Origin: Plumapathes pennacea | Lineage: Eukaryota; Cnidaria; Anthozoa; Antipatharia; Myriopathidae | Direction of reading: 5' to 3' | DNA length: 64,000 nt | Assembly: GCA_964036295.1 (NCBI GenBank) | Contig: OZ038472.1 | Span: 1,317,501 to 1,381,500 of the forward strand | Part shown: positions 1 through 12,700 of the stretch, piece after piece | How positions within the stretch are numbered: position 1 is the first letter of the stretch | Layout: every line of letters starts with the position of its first letter | Notes under the pieces: model-generated | Database searches by the model: none | The model's input: the letters and a program-made list of their open reading frames with translations, nothing else | What the model was told of the DNA's origin: nothing | Program-made: the position numbers and the translations under genes

Positions 1-757
1 TAATGTGCACGTTGTTTGAATTCTGCCCCATTTTCACTAGATTTTCTGATGTGTCGTGACCTCCCTGTAAGGTTTCTCTGAGTTGACCAATAAAATGCGC
101 CCGAAGCATCAAGCTATCGTTCTCCGAAACAAATTACGAAAACTTAGGTGCCCGTGTAATAGTAGTTCCGTATCGTTAATTATTTAGAACACACTTGCTG
201 TAAAACATTATTAATGGTTAAGAAGTGCGGATTAAGAAATCCGGCTTTTCAAGGAGTGTGCCTCAATTTTGAACAAGAATGTACACTATACAGTTAGGCG
301 ACCTCCTACTAGAAGAAAGGTATATTGACGTGTTATTTACACTGTTGTGTTTGTGTGTTATTTTTTCTGATCGAATCGTTTTCCTGCACGTAAAGGTGCA
401 GCAAAATGTGACATTGTAGCAACAGAGCAGATCCCAGGAAGGAAATCATAGTAACAGGCCATGTGATACATCAAGCGCCATGCATTGCCATAGGACCTTT
501 TTGCATAGAATGACTAAAATATAGAATTTTAAACTCAAAAGTATACTTGGTACAAACTATGCATTAGAGTCTATTTACTGTCAGTGCCGTTTATTTCCTT
601 CAAATTAGTAAAGTTGACGCCTTTAGTGATTTTCGAGCGGTTTTCGAGTGACTGTCCAAAGTGATCGTGTGATTGCTTTGGTACGCTTTTGGATTGGTCC
701 AAACGAATTTGGCGACATTCGTGGCCATTCAGGAACAAAAGCCTGATGATTGTTTTT

Positions 758-758
<1 letters not shown>

Positions 759-810
<52 letters not shown>

Positions 811-811
811 G
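759..811. repeat. (GTT)n microsatellite
   Basis: About 17 uninterrupted GTT units, preceded by a short T run. Reading through it gives poly-Cys or poly-Asn frames, which are artefacts. Confidence 0.95.
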
Positions 812-1560
812 GGTAAAACCAAACGCAAATTACTTTCTAGCTTCTGATTGGGGCCAATTCAATAAACTTTTACACGTGTATTTTACAAGTTGGACCGTTA
901 TTCAAACACCACTAAATGGACTCTACTCCAGCAAAGTCTGTACAATATTACAGATACAGGTCCCCAGTGTATTTTAACGTCTGCAGAAATTGGTCCGACT
1001 TGTATGCTTTATTGAATTGGCCCCTGGTTGGAAGTGTTTATTGCAGCCTCTTCAAGAAAGTGCCGAGAAAACTGCAGTGTAACAAGGCCTAACTGACCCA
1101 CTAGTTTAAGTTTATTATGTTTGTTCGTGATCTTCAAGTAGTTATGAATTGAATATGGATATCTAGGTAAATATGTTATAGTTTTAGTAATTGAAGTAAA
1201 AAGTGAAACATCTCAGACTCATCGTTTAACTGCACATGCTCACTACAAGCCGCGTGGGTCAACCATGAACGGTTTTTAGGAATAGAGTTCCTGTGAAGAA
1301 AAAGTAAAAAGAAAGGAAAAAAGTATATGTAAATTACTAATCCGCGCCTCGCTCGTTCCTACTTCACTGGTAAAAAAAAAATTGATGACGAAAAACAAAA
1401 ACAAAAGAAAAAAACAAAAAAAAAAAACGATGATAAATTAATTCAAAGTTTTCAAAGCTGATTTGGGAAAGAAAAACTGGTTTTAGGCTGGCATTTTCAT
1501 TGTTCGTGTGAAGGTTCACCTGTTCTTTTTCTGTTTTTTAATTCTAACTTTGCGTGCACA

Positions 1561-1729
1561 TATTAATAATGGTAATAGGACTGAGTGGAGTCCGATTCGG
1601 TCTGTAATCATACGAGTGATTACGAAATCGGACGACCGCGCTTCGCGGGAGTCTGATTTCGTAATCACGAGTATGATTACAGACCGACATCGGACGACAC
1701 GAAGTCCTCTTACCAATTAATCATAAATA
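1561..1729. mobile_element. Foldback (inverted-repeat) element
   Basis: The left half (1561-1642) pairs with the reverse complement of the right half (1650-1729) with a handful of mismatches and small gaps. The best paired block is around GGTCTGTAATCATAC. The loop is a short GC-rich core, CGCTTCGCG. There is no transposase frame. This is the shape of a non-autonomous foldback element or MITE; the family is not identified. Confidence 0.8.
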
Positions 1730-3714
1730 TTACAATTTCTGAGAATGAAATGATCATATAGCTTCAGCGTCTTCTCCTGTACTATACATAAAAACAAAGC
1801 ATCAAGAAGTTCTTCATCGCCGATCTATTTTAACACGCGCGTACACACGGTTCGGCGTTTGTAAACACGCCGCTTGTTCGTAGTTATCTAGCTCTCAGTT
1901 ATATCAACTTAAAATACTTGAGAGAAAGAAGAAGCTAATTTACCCAATGATTTGAGTTGAATGCGGATTTTTGAAGTAAAAGTAAAAAATGTGTAAGTTC
2001 TTTACACTCAGTAAAAATCAGTAAACCCATCACGAACTCACAAATTGAAAGACAGTTTATTTCGACTTTTCAGGTTTACATTTTTTAACATAACAGGTAC
2101 TTTGAAACTCAGAATACTAGTTTATTTTTTTCACAGAAGTTTACTCCAAAGCATTCAAAGGAAATATTCAAGACTGAAAAAATCTGTATCTTAGCGGGTC
2201 GGCACAGCAATTACAAACTTACCGATTTCTTGGCGGCTTAATTTTCTAGGAGCGTTTGTCCATCACAGTCCATCACAACAAAGTTAAGTTTCTTCCATGA
2301 TTTTGAAATGAATCAACGACGTTCATTGACATTGGCCGAGCCGTAAGTTTCAGAGTGTCTATAGCACAGCATGCTGGCGATGTCGTGAACTAAACAAACG
2401 CGTCCGACCGGCGAAAATTTCCTGTCTTCTTTCGTTACATAGTGACTGTTCACGTTCTTTGATTGACCACAAACTGTTCCTTGCATGTTAAGTTGTCCAA
2501 GAATTAACAAAATTCGCCTTTCGAGAAGCCACAAACTCACACCGGCAATCGAGTTTTCCACTGAAAATCAGTGTAACGCTGATTGGTGCATTTATATTTC
2601 ACTCTTGCTTATGATTGGTCAAGCCAACTGTCCGATTACAGAACAAAGAAGTATCCGATTACAGAACAATAGGTGTCCAATTAATGATTAATCGGGGGGT
2701 TTATGAACCAATCACATTCGAGGAAATTGTAATATTTATGATTATAGGCGCAACGGAACTGGATCAGGAAGTTTCTCTCAAATTTGACTGCTAGTAGTGG
2801 TAAACAAGTATTAGTGAACTGCTTTCTCAGTTACATTCCCTATCAAGTTTTAGGCCAATAGCGGTGGAGGGGGGAGGCACGTCACACGTCACATTCAAGT
2901 CTGTAGATGAAGCGCTAGCACGGCACGCTCGTCGTGGAAAAAAGTTTCAAGCACTTCACGAACTTTCAAATGAAACCCGGTTCTTCTTTATGACTCTTAG
3001 GTATTTTTTAAAATTCGTCCGATGAGTTACATTTCATTTGATAAAACAGAGAATTTGCCAGCTGTTTGTACTGATGAGTTTCAAAATACCGGATGACTTT
3101 TTCTTATTCGAATTTTGTTCCCATGTTAAGTGTTTTTTCCGACTTCCGTTTTGAGCACCTGATTTCATTGAAAATTTCCCCATTCTAGTCACGTATTTTT
3201 TTTTTCGTAAAAACAGGCGAACATTTGGTGGATATTACTTCCGGTAAATATTTGCGCAAGTATCTGCCAAATACGGTCATACACCGTTGATGAGTCACTG
3301 TTTTGGCGCGCTCGTGTATGTCACGTGATAAATGTGACGTGTCGCAATGAATCTTTGCTGGGGGTTGAGCGAGCGTTCAAAAGGGCGGCTTTTGTCTCCT
3401 TCGCGAGGCGAAGCGGCCATTGTGAACAGGGAAGTTCATCAAGGAATCTGTCGCCGTGGATGGAAACGCTAGGCCATCCGACGTCACAAGGTTTCCAAAA
3501 TTCATTAACGAACCACCTGCAAGGGTACGGTGCTATTTTGGAAGAGTTTTAGCTGCAAGAAGTGGGATGTTTTGCTGTCGATGTGTTGAGTGCAGTTCCG
3601 CCAAAATGGCGTTGGCGCTCTCGAAATGTCGTTGTAATGACGCTGAGGTTTTCCATCATCACAAGGCTCTCTTACCGAGCTAGAATACATCCAGTGCATT
3701 TATAAAGATACATA

Positions 3715-6700
3715 TTGTGTTTCTACTCTGTCTTGGCTGGTTTTTGTCTTGGTACAAGCTTGAAATTGACGAAATTATCTTGCATCACTCTCAGGCCTGC
3801 CGTAGCCGCTCCGTCTGGTCTTCCTAATGAACTTGGAAATGGCGACTCACTGAATGGGCTTAAGGCCGAAACGAGCCCCGAAGGGCTTGGAAAACGAGTA
3901 AGAAGACTTTCACACAAGTACGACGGCTTTGAGCAGCCTGTAGTGGTAAATATTGTGCTAAAACGCTCCGAAAAGCTCGTCTTGTATTTAAGTGTCAGTT
4001 AAATATTCGAACTAGTTTAGGGAAATTCGGCGTTGAGAATTATTCCTACACCTTCTGTTCGCTTTTCCAGCGAGGTATGGCACAAACCAGTCAACAGCCA
4101 GCACACACTGAAGTTCGCAGAACCACAAACCAACTGGAATACTTCAGAAAGACTCTGATGAAGGCTCTGTGGAGACATCAATATGCGTGGCCATTTCATG
4201 AACCTGTTGATGCGGTCAAGCTGGGTTTGCCGGTGCGTTTCTCCATTTAATTCTGCTCTCCTATTTATCGCCAAAGCTCGCTTTTTAGCTTAAATAGCGT
4301 TTCTTTCTTGTAGGACTATCATAATATCATTAAAAAACCGATGGACATGGGCTTGATTAAGAGAAAACTTGAAAACTACGTATACACGTGTGCCCAGGAC
4401 TGCAAGGACGACTTTAACACGATGTTCAATAACTGCTACACTTACAACAAGCCTGGCGAGGTAAGCTCTCCCAATTATTCTGTGTAAGGCGTTTGGAAGT
4501 CTGAAAATATCAGTGACAACATAGAACCACTTCGCACCCAAATCTCGAAGTTCGTGTTTACGCCGCTGTGTTGACTAGATTTTGGTTCGAATGGTTCTTT
4601 GGTGAAACTGAAATGTGCATTTGATCCCACAACCATGAGGTTTCACTTTTATGAAGACTTGTTATGGCTAAAGGCAGTGTTTTGATGTCATGTGTTGTCG
4701 GTTTCACCTTGACGTCGGTCTCAAGGCCATGCATCCTGTAAACACACATGCTTGCAAATATTTAAATGTGTTGTGAATGATGGATCGTAAATGAGTAGAA
4801 GATTCTAGTTGTTTTGTAGTAAACATTACTTTCTTTGCTTACGACTGAGCTGGAAGTGCCAAAGATTGTTTGTTTGAAATATTGATGGTACAGAAAGTAT
4901 TACAGGAGCTTGAGCACTTGAAAAAATAAGAAGCCAAGTGTATTTTTTTTTTTGATGATGTCTTCTTTCCTTATGGAGGTATTAAATGATTTGTCAGAAA
5001 GTTTACAGACAAGTGTAATGGTAATGAGCAAATTACCCTCTGTGGTGAACTTCCAACAGCTTGCTGATATAAAAGGTGGTTGAGGTATTCATTTTGGAAC
5101 AAGTTGTAATGTGAGCTAGAGAATTAAACACACTTGGCAGCTTTGCACATAAAACATGGATTATTTAGCCTTTACACTGTTAAGGCGGGTGCCACTTCTG
5201 AAGTGAACATAAATTTTCCAATCAAGTTTTACTGAATAGATGCTGTGTATACATATTTCCATGAGACACCATTTGTACATCAATTGATCCCTCCCAGGAG
5301 TGTGAAGTATGATTCACAAAGTAAAGCAAACCCAAGAGAAGGGAAAAGTTATTTTCCACTTGCATCACAAATTTTACCATGTGAACCAGTAGCTCAAGCT
5401 TGCTTTTCTTGTGTGAGCCAAAACTATGTCAGGCCTTGAACTGTGTTCAATGTTGACTTCTGCATATCAAGCTTCATTGAAGGTAATTGGTTTGAATATT
5501 TCTCTAAGTAGGTTTGTCTTTGCAGGATGTTGTCCTTATGTGTCAAGCACTGGAGAAAGCTTTCAACCAAAAACTTGCTTCGTTGCCTCCACAGGTAATA
5601 TTATTTGTGTGGATAAAGTGTGATATAGCATTATTCTTATGTGAAAATGAAAATGTGGCTTTGTTTGGTTCATTTGATGAATGGTGTGTTGGACTATTCC
5701 ATCCAGACTGTGGTTTGTGTTGCTTCATAACATGTCACTCTTTTTCATTCTTGTGTTACTCATGTCACAGTTGTCACTTATGTCATACTTGTGTTACTCG
5801 TGTCACACTTGTCACTTATGTCATGTACTTGTCAGGTTTATGTCACTTATTACACACTTTCTTATGCTTATGTCACACTGTTTCTCTCTGGTGCTTATGC
5901 TTATTCACCAATGAAAACAGACCTTTAGTTGAATCTTAGATTTTGATTTCTCTTGTTAGCACCTGAAATAAATTATTGACATGTCTTATGATTCCCAACA
6001 GGAGTTTGAAGTGCCCATAGGGCCTAAGAAGACAGGTGGTCCAGCAGCAAAAAAGCCTAAGAAGGCTATACCAGTGAAGATGGAACCTTTAGCTGGTGAG
6101 TGTGTCACCCCTAACCATCGAAGAATAAACTGTATGAGCAAGTTAATTATCAGAAGTCAAGTTCTCCAAATTTCTATAAATATTTAACTCTGGGAAAACT
6201 TTGGAAAAATTGACTCGTTACCAAGTCAACCTACACATTGGAATATATGTCACGTTGTATGTTATCTTACGAGAATCTGAGAGAAAAGAGGAATACTTTT
6301 GGAAATGAAAGAAAACTGTTAGAAATCAGTGTTACATATACAATAGCTCCTGAGAGTGATCAACTTTAAATTTCTTGTTTTTGTTATCTCACTTGCTATA
6401 TATTTTCTAGTTATATCTGATTTTCAGACAGAGAAATTAACTTCTGAGGTTGTTTTTTTCACCCAGATATTCCTGATAGTACACCAATGATGGGAGTACC
6501 GTCACCACTTCAGGCTCCAGTTACTACCACGACTGCCATGCCAACTCCAGGGGACCTAACAACTGTTATCCCACCTCCTTCCATTCCTGCTGCGCCTGCT
6601 CTTCAAATGACTCCAGGGTCTCAGCCTGTCAAGGTGAAACCTTTACTAGAGTTTTAGTTCTCTTGGTTTTATTTCAGCGTGTACTGACTGAATGGTCTTG

Positions 6701-9700
6701 ATCTATGGACAGGTTAAGAAGGGGATTAAAAGAAAAGCTGATACCACCACTCCTACCACCCCTATCAGTGGAATGACAGAGCTTCCCACTTCTGTGTTGA
6801 CACCAAAGGCAGCAAAAATACCTACACGCCGTGAATCGACTCGCACAATTAAGAAGCCATCACGAGATATGCCCGAGGCCCCTTCACTGGTAAGATAGTT
6901 CAAGTCTCCATTGCTTTAGTCATAAAGTGCATTTTGTTCTGATGTACTGTCTGTCTGTCAATACCATACCTTTGCAGAAAAAACACATTCTGTACAGTAC
7001 AGTACAATTTTTTCCTCAAGCTGATATTCAGGTTTTGTATTCATACAGAATGTGAGATGCCTTGTTTCTTTCCAGGCTAGGGGAAAGAGAAAGAACCTGT
7101 CAGAACAGTTGAAATATTGTGCAGCCATAATGAAAGAGATGTTTTCAAAGAAGCATTATGTAAGTATGGGTCTTATGTCTTGATAGTATCCATTCAAACT
7201 CATAAGAAGTAAAATGTCTTGTGAAAATTATGGCAGTATTTCAGGTGTCAAATTAACAAATTGACGTCAGTTTTTTATGTGTCTGTCCTCTTATTGATCA
7301 TGAAACGCGTCATAACATTGTCAAAAAGTTGTGGATCCACGAGGCGCTTCGCCGAGTGGATCCGCAACTTTTTGACAATGTTATGACGCGTTTCATGATC
7401 AATAAGAGGACAGACACATAAAAAACTGACGTCAATTTGTTTTTTACAATAACAAAACTCAAGCGACGACGCGGGGAAAACACGCAAGAAAACTGGATTT
7501 TGTTCGATTTGACCGAAATGTTGTCAACAACTTTTCCCGCTTTCTAATTGGTCGAGGTTAAAATTCAAGACATTTCATTGGCCAAAAAGTGACAGCTTGA
7601 CGTGAGCATTTCGCGCGTGCAAAATAAAATTTTGTCAAAGAAGTTGGAAAGAAATGAAACTAGACGCTTTTCTGCTGCGGTTTTCTCGACAATTTCAAGA
7701 CAAAGCTCAAGGAAATTCGCTTCTGAACACTTCTGGTTCTCTACTTCAAATGCCGAATGTCGCTTTTGCAAGAACTGAGGTAAAATTGAAGCTAAATTCA
7801 CCTTCTTCGTCCAAATCACTGTCGTCAGCACTCGATTTTATGTGTCTGTCCTCTTATTGATAATGAAAATTAGCCAATCACAAAGCGAGATACTGACGTG
7901 TTATTGTAAAAATGTTGTTTACTGTTCTTAAGTTTCTATTTTTTATTCAAGCTTCTACATGAACAAACCTCATTAAGTAGTAGTGTGTGTGTGTCTTGAA
8001 ATCTCACATGATGTTCTGCAGGCGTATGCATGGCCGTTCTTGAAGCCGGTGGATGCAGATTCCCTGGGGTTACACGATTATCATGACATCATTAAGCAAC
8101 CCATGGACCTGGGATCTATCAAGGTAAATTATCTGGTCAACATGTTTAAATATTGTCTCACCATATCAGGGAAATAGTTGAGAAATTTTGTAGCTTCTAA
8201 AGTGACTTTACATTTAGGCCATGTTTCTTTCATTGTTGTCTTCATTTTTATCTATATACCCTGTTCTTAACTTCAGACTAGAATGGACAAACGGGAATAT
8301 GAATCAGCCTCAGAGTTCGCTGCAGATGTCCGATTGATGTTTAGCAATTGCTACAGATACAATCCTCCAGATCATGATGTCGTAAAAATGGCAAGGCAGC
8401 TGCAGGTTTGTGCATTATTTTGTCACAGTTTAACTATTTTAAATTAAATTTTTATCTGTCTACTTCATAGTTTCTGTGTACTACACTTGCCCTAATGTAT
8501 TTGTAGCCATATTGGTCAATGCTGTATCCTCCATGATATGGATCTCCATTTAACAGATTAATGTTAATTTATTCTTGTACCAGGATGTTTTTGAAATGCA
8601 GTATGCAAAGATGCCAGAGGAACCTGAAGCACCACCACCTACCGCAGCAGCAGAAAATCCTGAGGTGGATCGGTCAGACGAATCTGAGGAATCTACATCT
8701 GTGTCAGATGACAGTGAAGCAGAACGTGCAGAAAAGTTGTCTCAGTTACAGCAACAGGTAGGGATGGAATTTGAACTTGGGCTGTCTTGTTGTAAAACTT
8801 CTTTCTTCTTCACGACAACACAGTATGCATTAACTGAAACCTTGTGTTGTTGTTGTTTATTTTTCTGGCAACAGCTTATCTCGGTACATGAACAGCTCAG
8901 TAGACTTACTGGAGAGAGTGTGCTGGCCAACTCGAAAACTAAAAAACAGAAAGTGGAAAAGAAGCCTGTGAAAAGTGAACCACCCAAATCGTCAAGGAAG
9001 AGCCAGCCAAAACAACAAAAGACACCAAAGGCTGGAGCTAATTCAAAGGCCGACAAGATTACCTCAAAGAAACAGTCCGCTTCAAAAAGATCTGCAAACA
9101 GCAAGTATGAAAAATTTCTGATATTTTATTTACTGCACCCTTTCATTGAAGTCTTCCAAGTCCTGAACTGTGAAGTGTAATCAAACAGTTTGATAGCAGC
9201 ATGCACACACTGAGTTGAGCAGAGTTTGGTTTTTGAAACTTGATAGTGTGACCACTCAGATGCATATTGTCAATTGGTAAATTTATACAGAAACGTGATA
9301 ATAGCTTACGATGTTGTTGAGTAGCATCAAAACTAATGACATTGACTGGGTTGAAGTCTGGATCACTGCTACGGTTTATCAGTGTTCATTGTATTGGTGG
9401 ATTTGTAATTGGCTTTAGTGTTGTACCTCCTTTTTAAACTAGACTACCTTTTGATGACAGAATGGCAGCTAAAAAGAAATCTTTAGAGCCGGATAGCGAC
9501 GAGGAAGATACTGCAAAGCCTATGACTTATGACGAAAAGCGACAGCTTAGTCTAGACATCAACAAACTACCAGGTATGTGGCATATAAAGATCACATTGT
9601 TACATTCATTTCTTTGCATGTGTTATGAAGCATTTGTTGTTTATGTGCCTGTTTTGACAATTTGAAAAGTGCCAGTGTTTTTATGGAGTGTCCCTCCACT

Positions 9701-12700
9701 GGATGTTGGCTTCATGAATACATATTTTAGCCTTAACAAGGAGTAGAAAATTATTCTAAAAACCACACAGTCATGTCTGAGGCTGGTAAGAAATTCAGTG
9801 CTGACTCAATCTTAGGATCAAAAGAGTAAAGGGAGAGGCTTACAGTTCTAACAATTTTGTAGGTATACAGACAGAGACTATAGGATATATTGGACGTATT
9901 GCATATATCTGAATGTTGTTTCATTGTATACTTGCAGGAGATAAGCTTGGACGTGTTGTTCACATCATACAGTCAAGAGAACCAGGTCTTCGAGACTCCA
10001 ACCCAGACGAAATAGAAATCGACTTTGAAACTCTTAAACCCTCTACCTTGAGAGAGCTTGAAAAATATGTGCATTCGTGCCTTCGAAAGAAACACAAACC
10101 CACGGTGAAAAAGCCCAAGAATGCAGAAGAGAGAGAACAGGAGCAGGCGAGAAAAAAGGAAGAACTCGAGAGACGATTGCAGGTGAGTGCGGGGGAATTA
10201 TTATAGATTATTACACTGTAGAAGTTGGGAGAAAAGAATAACGGTGGTCACATCTGTGGAGGACAGAACCTGATCAGCGTGATCCTTTTGCTTCACAAAG
10301 GATGTCAGCGGAAAGCTTGGTGGGACTTCAACACAAAAGAAGCAGCAAAAGAAATCTGGTAAGCTTATGTTTTCAGTTTTTTGTATTTTACTTTCTGTGT
10401 GTTTATTTCTGTCACCAAACACGGACTTAAACAAACACAAACAAAATGCATCTGTGATAAGCAGTCTTTCCCTTTATTAGCCCTTTTGGACCTAAAATTA
10501 AAGTAAAAAAAACTGCTCTGTTGGTCTTGGATCTGAACCTTGAAGTTTACTTGGGGCCACTGGTGTTCCAAGTTGTTCTCGTGATCATGCTTTTTGGTGA
10601 GTGATTTGGCGTGCTTTGCTTTTGTTCAACCTCTGACCTGGGCTTGTCCATCCTTTCACGATAATGTTATTATAACAAGAAGATCTTCAGCCAGGACTAA
10701 CTTTCTCCCTCTGGTTTTCAGATGCTCGTGCAGAAAATCCAGTTGTTGATGTTGTGGGGAATGAAACTCGGCCATCACGACTCAGTGAAAGTAGCTCCAG
10801 CAGTGGCAGTGGCTCGTCCAGTAGTTCTGGCTCAAGCTCGAGCTCTGGTTCATCAAGCTCAGAAAGCAGTTCTGATTCGGAGTCAGGTAGTGGCACATAA
10901 AGGAGACTAGGTGTTGTGCATTTGCGAGAAGGAGTGTAAAATAGCCTGACACCAACTCTTACTATAAGGACCCAGTCAAGAGTTGAAAAATAAAAACCTC
11001 CACGGAAGGTAGAAAATAATATAACACTTCCACGGAACACTTTGGCTAACCTTGACCAGAGTTTTATGGTTCATGTGCACAGTGCAAGTTGCTATCAGTT
11101 GACTGTGTTATGTATTGTTGAATGACTTCACTTTCTATTTGCCAATCTCAGAGGACATGGCATAGTTTCGTCAAATGTTTGAATCAGTTAGGTTGTCCAT
11201 TGGTAGAATTTCAGTGTGAGGTGTGTAATGTAGACTTTTTTGTTGTTTTTGTATAGCTTACTCATCACTAAATTCATTCCAAGCCAAAAATCTTGTCCTC
11301 CCAATTTTACAAGAATGTACAAAGCTTATGTAACATGCAACCCAAAGCCCTTTTTATACGCAGAAAATAATAAAGACGTTTCTCTCTGTGGATCGACTTT
11401 TTGTCTGTCATGGGTAGACTGAATGGATGTCAAGCCCTTGTCTAATTTGGTTTCCTTGCTTGGCAGAGTGTGGTGGTAGTGGTCACAAGACTGCCGCACA
11501 CAGTACTGCAAAGGTACTTGCTACTTTCTTTCCATTAATTTTTGTTTTGAGATTTCTCCTAATCTGCCGTGTTCTCCCATCTCAAAGCTATGATCATGCA
11601 AGGCATCACCCTTGGCCTCTTTCAAATGAGCACACAAAGGGTTGAAATGGATAAGGGGGCAAATTGAGTAATTGGATTCCTGTGCTCTGCTTCTTGCTAT
11701 CAATAGAGCATTACTGAGTGCTTTTGTTTCACTCCACAACTTTGTGTTCACCCAACTTAAAACTGAATCTTGCAACAATCCTGCACATCTATCATTTGCA
11801 TGATCATGGTGCTGTGTCTTGTGAGCGCAGTAAACATCTGACATTTTACTTTTCTATTTGTGACAAAAGTTGACCATCTCCTATTCCTCTCATGAATTAC
11901 TAGAACAAAGGGACAAAGGCAACACCTGCACCAGCCAAACCAGTGGCAACACCACTCGCACGACCGGCTGGTATGTTTGCCTCTACAATGCATTCATCAC
12001 TGTTAGATTTTCACCCTCCAATGTACTGCAACTTGGCATTCAGAATCACTACTCCAGTGTAGATCAATTTTTCATGGTAGTCTGTGAAGCCCAAACTCAA
12101 CTTTTTCTTTTGTGGTTTTGAGCTACTGACCTGTAGTGCATGTACTAACCTTGAGAAGTTGATTCTTATGGTTATTAAGTGAACAAACTTCTGTACAGTC
12201 CATTGGTCAAGTTTCCTATTAATTTGTACTGTGGGCCTATCTGAACAGTGCACAACATTTGACTTGGGAGACCTTGTTTTGCTTGCCATTAGGAGCTGTG
12301 TGGTATCTTACCCATGAGCCAATGAGATTCTCTTGAGCAAACTATAAGGACTCTTCTGTAGATTTTCTGATTGCTTGGGAGTTCACAGAGATTAGGACAA
12401 ACAGCAGGAACCAGTGTCATTGTTTTTTTGTAGTGGTTTTGAATGCCTTCCAGTACTTTTCAGTTCATGAGCTTGACTTTGTTTATTTTGTAATCAGAAG
12501 TTCTATTCTAATCTTCTGGCCATTTGCAGTGTCCAAAGCAACTCCCAAAGCTGCCCCAAAGCCATCGAACAAAGCTGCTGACCCTTCCAAGGCTGCTCCG
12601 ATCGCACCCACATCGACCAAGACATCCATTAAAGCAGTGTCCAAGGACAGCACGACTGCCTCGGTTGCTATGCCAGTGTCATCCAGCACATTGGTTACTG

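Larger units (their letters stand above)
1..3714. other. Upstream region without a supported gene
   Basis: I see no exon chain or long reading frame that looks coding here. The stretch is AT-rich and holds a GTT microsatellite (about 759-811), an A-rich tract (about 1370-1430), a foldback element (about 1561-1729) and a short direct repeat around 2628-2670 in which the word TCCGATTACAGAACAA occurs twice. The part from about 3240 to 3700 is richer in GC, contains CACGTG (3320-3325) and an AAAATGGCG word (3603-3611), and could be the promoter and 5' untranslated region of the BET gene that follows. This last assignment is inference from position only. Confidence 0.5.

Noticed and set aside
571-977. 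Poly-Asn and poly-Cys frames
   Set aside because: Products of the GTT microsatellite on the two strands.
5514-5939. 141-residue cysteine-rich frame
   Set aside because: Only its first 27 residues are the BET exon at 5526-5594; the rest is intronic tandem repeat.
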